64,000 nt of DNA, taken from Trichoplax sp. H2 (taxonomy: Eukaryota > Placozoa > Uniplacotomia > Trichoplacea). Positions 11,858 to 26,169 of this stretch are shown here, in pieces (the first letter of the stretch is position 1; each line of letters opens with the position of its first letter). Under the pieces are notes generated by a model. The model did not search any database, had not been told where the DNA came from, and saw only the letters and a program-made list of their open reading frames with translations. Both the position numbers and the translations under genes were made by a program. Location of the stretch: contig NOWV01000020.1 of the NCBI GenBank assembly GCA_003344405.1, positions 744,001-808,000 on the forward strand. The letters run 5' to 3'.

Positions 11858-14800
11858 TACAGAGCAGCACTATCGTTTAAATTTTCTACCAAAAAAAAGA
11901 AACAACAAAGAATCAATCTACAGTATGTTTCCGTCAAATTATGCTAGAGAAGCTTAGTAACTTTTAACATAAGCGTATTCAGTGTCTAAGCATTCAGTTT
12001 CACAAGTATGTAATCTGTTTCTACTGTAGGCAATAATGAATGTAGGCTGAACTAGCTGAAGATTCTTATCAGTCAAAAGTCTACGGCGCAACAATTCAGG
12101 TCTTATTTCTGAGTGATTTTTTTTCAATTTAAATTGCCAACATGTCCAATGTGGTTGACCCAGAGTAATAAGATCGTAATACGCATCCTACAGCCTAGAA
12201 ATGAATGCACCATAGACCGAAACTACTTATTCGAGCATAGTATTGCCACACAGAATATCAGTTAAGAGTATCCGTCGAAAGCCTCTTATTTAAGCAACGT
12301 AAATTATGCTAGCATTACGTAATTGAATAACGTACGGAAACATGACAGTTATTCGAAAATACGAAATGTTAACAAATCCTTATTGCACTACGTTTAGCCA
12401 GCATGTAAATTTTGCTTTCGATCGTTTATTCATCTGTCTTGCTTCGGCAATACGTGAAGTTTCGTAAATCAGTTTGATAGGAAGAAAATTACAATGAGAA
12501 CACAAAATCAGCATTTAAAGGAATTAATACGCTAGAAATCATTCAATCTCTGCGACACATCTCGGTTTCTACGAAATAAGTATCCAAGAGACAGTAATGT
12601 TATGATTTATATGGATTATCTTGAGAGATTATAATCATCCGCTATCTCGGCATTGACACATTGAAGTAGCGTAATTAATTTAGGAAGGGCTTACGTGATC
12701 CCTAGTCGAAGGCGTTACTACGGTGTGTTTTAGCCTCGAACGTTAAAGTTTCACCTGGCAAGTTAACACTCTTGTCTAGTTTGTTGCAGCAAGTACAGTA
12801 CAGTAACGTAAAATTAGATCGAGTCTAACATAAACAATATGAAAACTGTACGTACAGTAATGACAGACGCGTAGTTGTATGCCATCAAAAATCGTGCCTT
12901 TCATCCATTTCCAGTACAGCGTTTTATAAATCATCTACTCTTGCACACGTACAATATTCAGTACAGTATAATGTTGTATTAGCACAATACAAAATAAATA
13001 TTTCCGTAACTGCGTTCACTTAAGAATTAAATTGTTCAATAACAACCAGTCCTACACGATAGCTATCTAATTGATGAGCTAAGGGCGGAAATGTCATGGT
13101 CGCATATTAATAATTTGGTCACATTTGACGAAACTTGAAATTATCATGCTACCGATATGAACTGTGCAACAATAGTAGCGCCAATAACACCTCTTTATTT
13201 CGAAAAAAAATCGTGAATGTTACTATTTTTCCCCTGTAAATTACCAATCATTATATAGTATTGAAAATATCCGTTTACTGTACTGTACAGTAAAATAATA
13301 TCTTTCTCTGAGTATCTGTCAACTAAAGTAAAACGGTCATGCCAATGTGCAACAATGTACTGCATATCCTCTTGAAAAAATATAGTACTGACTGTGTAAT
13401 GCAGTTGATGGTCAACAAAATATAGTGCAATATTTGAAAATTTTGAATCGGTGTTAGAATCATACTAGAAGTTGATCTATCTTAAGATATGATCTAAAGG
13501 GAATATTTGTTCAGTATACTGTACTGTACATCAGGAAACTCACACTACAGTAAATCAATAAATTATCTATCTAAAACAGGCGGATTCAAGTTTAGTCAAT
13601 GATATCTGTCCATTCGTATCGTCACTCCCGGATCGAAAGTCTATCGTCCTGTCTCGATGAATTGATTTTTGAAACTTTTTCAATAAGAAGATGTACATAT
13701 TATGCTTACCAGAAGGCACTATTCACAGTTTGGCTTGTATTTATTCAACGTCAGATTCACTGATCAGGTAGTCAAGGTTGACGGAAGACTTGCTCGTTTC
13801 TGAAAGGCAAATTGTCTCAGCCGGGCTTGCGCTAACTGGACAATGATGCAGTCTACTGGACTGTGCGCGTCAAGTGCTGTCTAAATGTCTAATAGTGTCT
13901 ATGTCAAAACTGTAACAAGAGGCGGTTATACGTTACGTGAAACAGTGTGCTGTTGACAGCCTGTAGTAGTCAATTCGATTCGATTTTATCATGTTTTCTT
14001 TCCTTTCTTTTAATTACACTAATGTTCAGTATGATGATTCATAGTTGAAGTTTTGGTTGAAGTAAACAACAACTACAGTACTAGAACCTGTAATTTGTAC
14101 AGTACAGTACTGTAGTGGACTGCACTGTACACTGTACAGTACAGTACACTGAGTACAGTACAATAGATGGCTCAAATAGAATTCCCGACGATTGAAAATA
14201 TACTGAACAGTGAACAGTATGAAAACACAATTCTAAGACCAAATTAGACAAATTTGGTATCAGTCGATTTACAGTACAGAAGCAAGACATCAACATTTAC
14301 CAAACCATTACCTACGGGTACATACAGAATAATACAGTACTTAATATTAGTATTCCTTAATATAGTCTGTTAAATTTATGAACAAGATTCTGAAAACAAA
14401 ATAATAAACACAGTGTAACAGTACTGTACAGTACATCCTGGAATCCCGGACAAAATCAGTCCGCAGTACTGTACTGTACAGTACAGTACACAGGAATGGT
14501 CGTACAGTACAGTACTGTGTAGTACAGTACAACCTACTGTACTATACAGTATAATGTCATAAGTTCGTTTGCCACAATCGATTCTTATTGAATAAATTTA
14601 TTAAACGTTTTAATCCAAGACAAAAGTTGACAGGTAGGTTGGATCAGGGCGTGGTTGCTTCAGGGTCGTTCAAAAATTGGGAGAGGCTTGTAGACATACA
14701 GTAGCGTAGATAAATACGCGTACTTTTCAGTTGTGGACTAATAAATGCGTAAAACTGATATGAAGTGGTCTGTCTGTTAGAGTATTCAGTAAAATGTCAA

Positions 14801-17800
14801 TGGTATGCCAAGTAATGTGGCACAAGCAGAGCGTTATTACTAATTGCTAGTAGTCCATGGCTAAGATTACAAAGGTCAAAAATGACGTAATGATAAATGT
14901 ATTCACAGTGGTGCTGCCAAGTTAATTCGAGTAATAGCATAATTCGTAATCTTGAATCCTTGTCATGTACATGGTACAGTATACATTTTGCTACGTATTT
15001 TTGGCTATGACAAGTGTATACTTTATCATGGATTAGCAAAATGTAAAAAATATGCCATTCCTCAACATAAATAAATAAAATATAAATTGATACGTAAGTC
15101 TATTTACTGCCTATCTACCGTACACAAGTGTCCTGACTATGTACTGTACTATGGTTCAGTCATAAAGCAGATCGCAGAAAATGAACACTAGGGCTAAAGG
15201 CCGTCAAGCGAATGACGTACTACCGCATTTTTACAGGACGGCGTAGATTAGCATACTTACTGTATGATATTTAGTAACGACTTACAAATTTATGATAAGA
15301 AACTTTCTACTGACTGTGCCCAGTGCCAATTATGCTGCAGCATAGAACAGTACCATCAGTATTCAGTGGCAACTATCTTTAAATGTATATATATGTAGCA
15401 TGCTACCTTATATTATACTATTACATTTTTCTTACTGAGAGAGCAATACGAATACTGTTAAAATGAGAGAGTTTATGGAACGATGCTTGATATCAAACCT
15501 CCGTTTTAGCATTCCTGTGATATAATTATAATCTTAATTAAGTTGAAATTTATAATCCTTCGCCATGATAAATACAGGTAAAACCGATGAAGATCGATTA
15601 TATATTTATTTCACTTCCCAATTATGTGTAGATCAAATAGTCTCGTAGAGAGATTTTACTTTCTCTACGGCTAATGCAATGTAGCTAACGGCTATATAAA
15701 TGATAATCGGGAAATACTCATTTATGCCCTAGAGGCGATTAAAATCTCATATGTCTTGAATATGACATATGGAACAATTTAATCACTGCAGTGCAATGTT
15801 AGCCATTATTATTAGTTATGTCATTACTCAAATTGAAATGAACAATCTTTTCACTGATCTCTTCAGTTATCAATAAAATGGTTCAAAATTGGGCACGAAA
15901 GTACATCACTGAAATATCGTTAATGAAGTTCAGTAACTAACTTTATCAAAGCAATCTACTTATTCTCTTTCATGTATAATATACCTTAGGTAAAGGCGAT
16001 ATATGTTTAAATACGTACAACCTGTGATACTATGAAAAAGGTTCAAAAGAAATGATCGGCTAAATACGGTATGATCAAACAGTCTATTTGCAGCTTAGCA
16101 TAATGATATTCTTATGGTTATGAAGAGAAGTACCTAGAAACGATGGTGCAGCATATGTATATAGCTTATGTCAGTAAATCGAATATTTAACCTTCAGATT
16201 GAATCAAAAGCAAGAAAAGTGAAATTATTACATGCGTACGCGTATATAATCATTTTAAAGGCTTGTGCATATCATCTAAAGTAGAAATACAACCTCCTTA
16301 TAACTACAGGTATGCAATATTACGAATTGCATAAGTATTTATTTAAAGCCTGTAAAAATTATACAATTCTGAATTATAGTACGTACCGTACCTTTTGGTT
16401 TGAAATTTCGTATTAGGAACGCCTAACCGAATGCGATATCTCTTCGGTAGTAATAACTATGGCTTCTTGAAGCATGGATTGCAAATTGATTTCTTTTATT
16501 CAATGGAAGCTTACATTTACAATTGTATATAGCTTATGTATTCAGATATGGCGTATAAATTGGAAATCGGTAGATATATTACACTTTAGCAGATTAAAAT
16601 TCTTAGCATGGCGGTCTGATCCATTACACAATAATGTATTATAGTTTAAAATTTTGTAAATATTAGAAAATTCTAATAGTCATTATCATTGTCTAAACTA
16701 GGATATTATTTGCATTTCGGGATACAATAATTCTTAACGTACAAATTTATATCTATCTATTTATTAAATTAATGTTATTTCAGTATGTTTTGTTCAAACT
16801 ACTGTACTTAATAGAAATGATCATTAAAGGATTGAATTTGCGGTCATTTCTCTGAATGTGTGTTTATAAAAATAATTTTGTGCTACAATATATATTTTGA
16901 GAAGTTCTTTTGCGATACTGGTCAACAAGAATTAAATAAATTATCATTTATAGCAACGTTTGTTTATTTAACTGCGAGCAGACTAACTGCATCTTTTTCA
17001 GATGATTGCTAATTTTACTAATATGGGTAAACACGTTAATATTACAAAATAGAAGAAAAATGAAGATATTTTAATATTTACAGTTATCATATCCTGGACT
17101 ATGGGTATCATATTTATCATGTATCTCATGCTGTATGAAATTTTTCTAGAATTTTATTAGTGCCTTGATTTACGAACTACACTCAAATTAGTTTTTTTTA
17201 CTAAATTTAAAATCAAATGATAAGATTCTAAGTCTAATCATAATGATAAAGTAATAAATGGACATTATATACATCTATAGATGGAGTTACTTGAATTTGC
17301 ATCTAATAGGTAAACTCGGTAGTAAGAGGATTCTTAAGAATGCATTTTGAAAAATGCGAAGGAATTGATTTATGAAAGTGTTATTAAATACTAACCCTTT
17401 TAAGTGCGGCTAATTAGGAGCAAGGACTGCCAATTTAGATATATCATTGAATGAAAGAAATTTTAATATTGTTCTATGGTCAACTTTTATTGACTTTACA
17501 TTCTTATTTGATTACTAATGTAAGATGTCATTACAGATGTTAAATTGGGAGAATTACGTTATTAGCGTAAATTGTATTTACAGATGAACTCATGTATTTT
17601 TTTACGGCAAATTTCAAGAACTATTCACGTTGCACCTTCTTAATATCTTATTGACGTAAAAAGATATCTACTAATTGATTAGCGTAGATTTTTCGTCATT
17701 CTCCATTCATTATTAAAGTAATATCTCAGCACTAGAAATAAATTTAATCGCATAAGACTACAGGCCTTCATTGTTAGCAGTTTAATTCAGTTTAATTTCA

Positions 17801-18492
17801 CAATAAATAATTCTGGAAGCATGATTAGGGCTTTTATTGTTATTTCTTGTCATCTCGTCTTATACTACGCCGCTACTACTTTCATGTTTCTAGTTAACTC
17901 CTTTTATCGGAATTTTAATACCTTTTTTTAGATGAGCAATAATTTATTCCTTTGAAGTTTCTTACTGTAGCCATATCATAATTTTATGTAGTTGACTGGC
18001 TATTATAGATTATAATAAACTATCAGTTCACAGGCTAGAAGACAAAAGTTGCCTAGTCTAAACAATTGAATTATGTTGTCTACTATTAATACGACAGCAA
18101 CGATAACGAATAAATTTAAATGGATAATAGATAGTCGATTTATTCAGCACAGTATGCAATCATCCGATCAATAGTTGATTAATAGGCGTCCGGTGTTGAA
18201 ATAAGCATTGAATTTGAAAAAGATTAAGACAATGCGCTCATACATAAGACTGATGAACTCATGCGAATTATGATTATTGATTCAATATGTGTTTTTTTTT
18301 CTGTAGGCAATTTTTATTGTTATTAGTTGAAAGGATAATATATGTTTTTTTTCTATCGAGTAAGTTGTATTGCATGATATCTTCTGATTGAAAGTAGTTA
18401 TAATGACTACTAGCACTGAAATTTAATTACATAAGTTATTTGACTAAATAGATCAGCCACCGTACGGTACATGTAGTTATTGTCCGATCAAG
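11858..18492. other. Intergenic region, palindrome-rich in its first half
   Basis: No protein domain was recognised on either strand. The first part should include the ADAM10 5' region and promoter. From about 12.8 to 15.2 kb there are many GTACTGTACAGTAC-like palindromes, densest at 14,091-14,550. Short hairpins occur at about 15,642-15,668 (CGTAGAGA arms) and 15,749-15,771 (CATATGTC arms). From 15.8 to 18.49 kb the sequence is plain AT-rich DNA in which I see nothing definite. The R2 promoter should lie just before 18,493. Confidence 0.55.
14091..14550. repeat. Dense cluster of GTAC/TACTGTACAGTA palindromes
   Basis: Overlapping units such as GTACAGTACAGTACTGTA and GTACTGTACAGTAC fill 14,091-14,165 and 14,418-14,550. 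Each unit is self-complementary or nearly so, and they run into each other, giving local hairpin potential. Open frames across this stretch (YCTVQCT-type translations) are translations of the repeat and not genes. Confidence 0.85.
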
Positions 18493-21400
18493 ATGATGGT
18501 TCGACACCATTTATGGTTACTAATCATCGTTTTCTTCACTTTCATTTATAGTGCATATTCCTCTCGTACTTTAAATAATTATTTAAATGATCCTAGTTCA
18601 AAATTAATAGACTATTTATCAATTCGATATGAAGATAAGCAGAATTTAAAGAATAGTCTAATATGGAAGAGAAAATATATCTTTTGCCCATCTCGATATC
18701 TGTCGTTACTTTTGTATAGCCTGCCTTCAAATTTTGACAAAAGGTAAGTTGAATACTTTTTAACTGGATGCCTTGCCGTATAACCTAGACGTTTTTAATG
18801 ATGCTCATTTTATCAAATAAAATTCATATTTTATTCATAGCGTGTATTAATGACAGATTAAATGTTGTAATGTCTTCGTCTAGATGATTCATGAATAAAT
18901 GTGCTTAAATCAGTAAAAAATCATACCATTGACCAACCGATCATGTAAAAGTTGTTAATTGAACTAAATAATCACGATTATCGACTTTCAAAAAGGATAT
19001 TCTTCTAATTTAATTTGATTTGACTTTACGTTACTTGCAATCTAAATTAGATTTTTAAACTTGATAGTACAGTACATGACGATATTGCTATCACCACTCG
19101 CGAAGTAAAGATGCCGTTTCAACTACTAAACAACAAAAAAATTCTACTTGTACATTGTAAATAATGTAACTAAATGTAGCCAATATGCAGTTACCGCAAC
19201 ATTGTCAATACATTATTTAGCTTTTATTTTTTAGTCAAATAGAATCCAGATACCCATGTTCAATATCGAATCATCGTTTCTGTATTTCTCTTTAGCTATT
19301 CACTTTTTCATAAGCATAGTTTCAATCTAGTTTGTAAATCACACACTAGGTCTCTTTAGCCGTTTAGTGTGTTCCCGGTGAAATTTAGATAACTTAGCCT
19401 TATTTCTCTCTGTCGGTTTTCTCTAATCAGTTTATTAAACATGATATGTTGTTCTATCTTAAATTGAAGTAGCTATCTTTCTTAAAATTTAGTATACTAA
19501 GTGAAGTTAGTGAATGTAATGGATCGGTGTGGAATCTATTCAAACTTGCTTATCAACGGGGACATAATTTATCAATTAAATGTCATGGGCCGCACTCACT
19601 AAATGGAATTAGTTTGAATAACAATTTCATCAATAAAGATGTATATAGGAAAGCAGATGAAGGTAAGTGTAACAAAATATCTAGCTCTATTAACTCTCGA
19701 CTATCTACTAGTAGTGGCAGATCGATATCGTCAGAAAATTATTTTTACAGTAATTCTGTTCAAAGATCGTTTACCTACAGTGTCCCATATAGTGTATTCA
19801 CAAACATTGCTTCATTTCACTAACCTATTGTCTCTTGTATGAGACTCTATTACTTGATAGAACACATTATCGAACTTTACTATATAAACAGAAATTTTCA
19901 GAATTGTTCACATCACTGTTAACGACTGATCATCAATTTCTATTCTATCATTGATCTGATATATGATGATTTTTACAGTAGACTATTGGGCTTCAAAACG
20001 TCATAGCAGATCAGCTAATACGAAGAGACCCGTTGGTAAGTGCATTTGTTACCTCTGATGAGAATATATTTTCGTCTTGCGAATTATAAGGATGTATATT
20101 TAATATGGGTTCCATATCAATGGAATGAATGCTTGCTAGAGGAATAGTTCATTTTGAAGAAAAGAATTACGACTATACCAATTAATTTAAAGTATTATAC
20201 GGTACATTAAGGAAAAAGTTAAAACAGATTATGAGTTAACGACTATGATTTTACTTTTTTGGGGATAGATCCAACATGCTATTTTGGGAATGGCAGCCTT
20301 TATCAAGGCGTTATTAATGTTACTATTGATGGAGAAAAATGTCTGCCTTGGCATATTGCTAATAGAACAAGCTATCGGCGAAGCAATAGTTTTTTCGGCC
20401 AAGGTAATTTCTGCCGTAATCCGAATGGTGAACGTACTTCACCTTGGTGTTATTTTAGAAACACTACAACAAGTGGAATTGGCTGGGCTTACTGTCCTAT
20501 TCCTAAATGTTTACAAGGTCAACCTACTCTGTCAACTTTATTGCAGCCAGGTATAGATTTCCTAGAAGCTGTTCAAATACATAATTACAGATGTTATAGT
20601 TATTGTTATGCAACCACTGTAATATTTAATTTAAGTAAACATGCAACTCGTATCTTATTATGTTGTGTTATGAATAAATTACATAGAAATTAAATCTCAG
20701 ACGAGAGTTCGATTATCTGGGAATAATTCTAATCGTGGAATCGGCCGTGTTGACATCCAGTTTAATAGCACTTGGGGCTCTATTTGTGCTCATGGCTGGA
20801 CGTTTTCTGAATCATCGGTTGTTTGCCGTCAATTGGGATATATTGCAGCATTACCGGTTGAAGGTGATGATCATTTTTAATCTTAATGGTTGATTTAATT
20901 TGTGTTGAACATTTATTTATTTAAGCAAAGAACAATAGCTTTACTCTCGTATCATCGAATAAACTAAAGCTTCTATTTACTTGATACTTTAATAACAGTG
21001 AAAGTAGCACTACGGAATGATGTAATACATTCTCAGTTAATTATATTCATATTAGTTAACCAAAAATAATTAGAAATTATGTACATGTTTTCATCCTATG
21101 CAATATCAGGGTCAACAAGTTTTTATTTATTATAGAAACTGATGCCAGTATCAACTTGCAATACAGCAATATAACGTTTTGGTTATCCAAAATATCGTGT
21201 TCTGGATTTGAATCAGCGATAAATGAGTGTAAAATATCATCTTTGAGATATCGAGGGATTTGCACCAGTAATAGAAAGACTGTTCACGTTAAATGTAGAA
21301 CATGGCAAAGTCTAGGTAACCCGCATTAATCTCATAATGTATTGATATTGTTTAAATTTGATGCCTATTTATCTTATGATGGTATAATTCGTTTTATTCG

Positions 21401-21710
21401 CTCTTATTTACTAGCCAAACAGTATAACCTTACTACTAATAATAATGGAAAAGATCAAGTTAAACCAGACTGTGAAGGAAATAACAGAGATAACCATCAG
21501 ACTGAAAATGCAGAGTCACTTACGAAATTCTACAGTGTCATTCTAATACCTTCAATTAGCGTGGCACTCATTTTCATAGCTTTCATTGTTATTATATGCA
21601 TTCGGAGTCGGACTAGTAGGAGAAGACGAAGATATTTATGGTCATATTCGGATCCAGTCGAAGATTTTCAGTCACAAACTACGATAGAAGGCGGCACTTC
21701 AACAGGTTAA
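18493..21710 (+). CDS. R2: single-pass receptor, LRR cap-like region-kringle-SRCR-TM, 470 aa
   Basis: Exons: 18493-18743, 19493-19662, 19979-20035, 20269-20550, 20687-20863, 21136-21315, 21415-21710. All have AG/GT borders, and the sum of 1413 nt is an exact multiple of three. Residues 1-24 are a signal peptide (HHLWLLIIVFFTFIYS). About 25-140 is a degenerate LRRNT/LRRCT pair: the second exon (CNGSVW...IKCHGPHSLNG) has LRRCT length and phase. Residues 160-253 are a kringle (CYFGNG, NFCRNPNGE, SPWCYF, CPIPKC). About 254-372 is one SRCR domain split over two exons (WGSICAH, VVCRQLGY, CSGFESAINEC, VKC). A sequon-bearing stalk precedes the TM helix (VILIPSISVALIFIAFIVII), then RSRTSRRRRRY and an acidic/Ser-Thr tail ending STG. 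R2 lacks the MAM domains of R1, R3 and R4. Plasma-membrane receptor; ligand unknown. Confidence 0.88.
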
Positions 21711-22320
21711 GATCATTTAATCCGCATAATAATGATTATACTATTTCTAATAGCGAAAATTAAACGTTTATGGCACACCAGATTATTAGCACACTTGCAG
21801 TATCGAATACTGTAGGATGTTTGCTGATGTAATACTGGTTATTTTCGTGATTCAAATATTTAAATCTTTTGCTAAGAATAATCAACCATTTTAAATGATG
21901 TAATGTTCAGAATATCAAGATAACTAGTCAATTGAAGTGATGATAAACTCATAAGCAAAAAGTAAATTACATTATTAAGACTCAAAAATTATTAGAAAAG
22001 TCTTTTAAATGTTGCAAGTTCATAATCTATGATAGACGTATACATAGTAAGAATGGCTGCAAAAGTAATTATCTTAGTAACTGTATATGTTTCGGACGAT
22101 TTAGAGTTTGCAATATTCACAAGAAACTATAAGGAATAACTTAATGAAATAGTAGTCTTTATTGCAGCTAGTATTAGGAGAAAAACGGTGTTATTGTACG
22201 TATAATGATATGAACTTGTCGAATAACTATAGCAAAGTAGAATAGGTAAAGTGGATAAGCTTACCCTGTAATTAGCATAACTAACACAGTAAATCCATAA
22301 AGACGGCTTTTACAATGTAG

Positions 22321-23621
22321 GAAGCCTAGCGGGAGAGAATATTTTATAAATACAAATTAATTATGAGGATATCTTATTTCTATGCTATGGTATTTCTATA
22401 TGATAATGAGATTAGATATTTTACATATTAACTTAATCTGATTTCGTATCCGTATTTTCAAATAAAAATTTTACTTACTAGTTTTATCAACAAAACAAAA
22501 TAGCAACCTTAACTCTAAATCACATATCTTGCAGCTGTAAAATTAGGACGTAGTTTAGCAGCCGAGTCCTCTTAATTTCATTTATCGAATTTATCACAGA
22601 CTTAATAGATAGAAGTATATTTCAAAAATATATGATAAGGCTATTCTGCTACGCTCCGTCCTCAAACTACAGTATTAAACTATAACTTACTCTATGTATT
22701 ACGCTGTAGCAGACGAGGAATTCTAGAATAAAACATTAATGTCTATCGTGTAAATTACCCATACCGTATTAACTAGATCAAATCGAAGTGTTTCTGTAAA
22801 NNNNNNNNNNNNNNNNNNNNCTTTTCGTAGCATTCGCAGCTACAATCCGCATGGCAACCTTTTACCTTATTTTACACATAGTTAAATTATTCTTAGTAAG
22901 ACTATTCTACTGCGGACCATCATTAATCCAATATGGATACGACTACAGTACTTACGTAGACATTATTCACACCAGCCAAAGTACAATGAATTAACCATAT
23001 CCTAATATATGATTTACAGTTCTATTTTTACCTATAGCCATATTAGTAACTCAACAGCTTACTGTATATAGTCATCTGTACTCTAGCATAGAGTCTCTAC
23101 CACTACAGTCTATAGTTACAGCTACCAAATATCTCTTAGGATAAATATCTACCGTACATTATACTACACATGGCTAACAGTCTACAATCACAATACTAAG
23201 TTACATTACAGATGCCTAGCGGGAAAGAATATTTATAATACAAATTAATAATGAGGATATCTTATTTCTATGCTATGGTATTTCTATATGATAATGAGAT
23301 TAGATATTTTACATATTAACCTAATCTGATTTCGTATCCGTATTTTCAAATAAGAATTTTACTTACTAATTTTATCAACAGAACAAAATAGCAACCTTAA
23401 CTCTTAACCACATATCACAGACTTAATAGATAGAAGTATATTTCAAAAATATATGATAAGGCTATTCTGCTACGCTCCATCCTCAAACTAAAATATTAAA
23501 CTATAACTTACTCTATGTATTACGCTGTAGCAGACGAAGAATTCTAGAATAGAACATTAATGTCTATCGTGTAAATTACCCATACCATATTAACTAGATC
23601 AAATCGAAGTGTTTCTGTAAA
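22321..23621. other. Scaffold gap (N 22801-22820) flanked by two allelic copies
   Basis: The sequence left of the Ns (22,321-22,800) recurs at 23,211-23,621 with scattered substitutions. The left copy has an extra stretch of about 70-85 bp near 22,534-22,603. Between the Ns and the right copy sits an LTR-like repeat that the left copy lacks. The simplest reading is two haplotypes placed in tandem by the assembler, not a true duplication. Confidence 0.8.
22821..23210 (-). mobile_element. Partial solo LTR, family 2, truncated by the gap
   Basis: This stretch is similar along its length to 40,638-41,036, for example GCGGACCATCATTAATC and the shared end AGTCTACAATCACAATAC. It ends ACATTACA and is followed by GATGC. 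The allelic copy without the insert reads GAAGC at the same junction (22,323), giving a one-mismatch 5-bp target duplication. Orientation is set by the family-2 copy at 40 kb, whose TATA-like and AATAAA signals read on minus. No coding content. Confidence 0.65.
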
Positions 23622-25617
23622 ATTTTTTGAAGACTGTATAATTATAATCATAGCAAACCATTTCAATACTAGTAGTAAGCTAGTACTGTATTCGTGATAA
23701 AGTAATGTTTACTTATCGATTCTGTATTAGTGACACAAAACAAGCGGCCCAACCATAAATTTATGGCATTAAATCTAGTGTATTTTTGAATAAGACATTG
23801 TTACTGTCGATGTCTAGATTCGGTAATATTCAAAATCGCAGTTATACGATGAAATATTAAGGGCTATAACAACAATAAAATTACTGTAACTGACAAAAAT
23901 GAAAAATTTGATACTATTACTTAGATGCAACGTTGAGTAACGGAACTGTCACTTTTTATTTTACTGTCTTAGGAATAAATATATTACAGGAAAACTTGCC
24001 GAGCTATGATGATGTTGTTAAGAACAGGAAATATATATCATGCTTGGAAACTATCGTATAATACAACGTGAATATTTCCTTTAATTCCAAAGAACTCATT
24101 CATTGACAGGATTTGGAATAGTTTGATTTTGCATACTATATTTAAACTATTAACATTAATATATTCCTTATATCGATTTCATTATAATTATTAGTAAGTC
24201 TTAAATAATCGCTTCCATTATAAATTTACACAATCTATTACATATGTTCAAGTATTTTAAAAATGAATCTTTAGATACCCAGCGCGCTAGGTAGTCCAAT
24301 AGCCGTAATTTAAAGTCTTAAAAGCAAAATTTTCATTTATATTAAAAGCTTTTTCCTTTATTTTCCATTCATGCTGTTAAGTAAAGATAAATTAACGCCA
24401 AGTCTTATACATGCTAATATATTTAAGTTGATCTTCATTACGTCACAACACTTTGCTTTGAATATATCAAAGTATTTATTTCAATATTACTATGATTGTT
24501 ATTTGCTCAGTTTAGGAACATACTATATACAGTATATGCTTTTTCCGTCTTATTTTCTGAATATACCTTAGTAGTTCATGTTTATGCTCGAAATTTTTAC
24601 AGCTAAGAATATTTAAGAAAATGGTTACTAACTCAATATAAATTATGTAAGCAAATTTATGCCAGAAATAAAGTAAATTGTTTTAGGTATTTGCTCATAT
24701 AGTAGATATTTCACATATGCTTACTAGAGTAGTAGACTTATCTGCTGTAAAATTGAGTCAAAATTTGGTCTACTTAATTTGCAATTAGAATTTTACGGCG
24801 ATAGATTAGTCAACATGCTTATCGGCGTAAAATTAATCCTTTCGAATTATTTAAGCAAATCAGCTATTTAATATTCTTTATTTTAGAAGTTGCATTAACT
24901 TTCTTTTGGATATTCTGAATTGCTTAAGTTTATTACGAACACATTAGTATAAAATGGCTTTAAAAATTATAAACTCAGCCTTTACCTTTCGATATTGGTT
25001 ACACAGTACGAGTAACTGCCCCAAATTTTCTCTATATACGAGTATAAGATCCAAAATATAATCTCCAAATTTTGCAGTAAGGGTTTTAAAGATTTTAATT
25101 TTATATTCTGTTTTATACCCGTGTATTGGCCCTATATTTCTTTCAATAGTTGATCATGATGTAACTACAGAATCTGAACTTTAAAAATAAATAGTAATTA
25201 TTAATTGCTATCATTTAAACAAAGTAAATCAGATTCATGCTCACCAAAGAATTAAAAATGGAATAATTCACGTATATTGTATGATTGTATCGAAAGTTTG
25301 ATAGAATTAATGAATGATAATGTTTGATAGTTTGATATGAAATCCAATCAAATTTCTTCATAGTTACAAAATAGTAAGCCACAAAGTGATAGTTAAATCA
25401 CTACTCATCATTAATCTTTCAACCTTGTTTCTGAATTCTAAAAATTAATGTCCTGTTGTTTAAGCCACAAGGAATATCGTTAGATTATCTTCTAAAATTT
25501 GTTAGTATAATTTACGTAAGAATTCATTTTCGAAATTTCTTCGTTACATTAGTGAGATGTTGCCTTTACCATGTATCGTATTATAATACAAAAAGCATAC
25601 GTTTCTCATAACACACT

Positions 25618-26169
25618 TGTCACAATTTCACTTCTGCGATAAGGTAACTTACAGTAAAAGTCTATAAGTAGCTACTGACTTAAACGCCCCTTTTACTTAA
25701 CGTTAAACACACACAGCCGAATACCGTGAAGATGAAACTTTTATTAGCAAAGATACATCTACAACTATTACCACACCACTCAATTCAAATGTTCCCGTTT
25801 ATATAGGAACCGTCTAATTTGTAAACAACAACAGTATTATTATTATACCTTACTAGGAGAGACATCTCGAACTGAGATGTTCCTTACATAGCTTTTCTAT
25901 CAGTAAATATTTTGAATCTCTTACTGATACTTAATTTTAATGGAAGCTTGTAGGTTGTCTAATTCAACTATCATCAACTAGAATTTGAATCATCTTACTG
26001 CTATCTATCACACAATAAGATGCAATATCAAATATGCGAAGAACTATCACAAACAACATCCACGTTAAGGCATGACTTATCTTATCTAGCACTACAAATA
26101 TGGATATTCTCCATATTAGCTACTTCTGTTCTTACTAATCTATCCTAATGACAAGGCAACACCGCAACA
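25618..26169 (-). mobile_element. Solo LTR, family 1 relative
   Basis: It runs from TGTCACAATTTCAC to GGCAACACCGCAACA, matching the TGTCACAA...GTAACA ends of the other family-1 copies. Read on minus it has a TATA-like CCTATATAAACG and an AATAAA (TAATAAAAG), followed by a block related to ACGAGGCGTTTAAGTC of the 27.2-kb copy. The flanks ACACT/ATTCT agree at only three of five bases, so the target duplication is eroded or the borders are slightly off. No internal retrotransposon region is adjacent. Confidence 0.6.

Noticed and set aside
14081-14532. Minus-strand frames of 61-71 aa rich in Cys, Thr and Val
   Set aside because: Translations of the GTAC palindrome repeats (YCTVQCT-type patterns), not genes.
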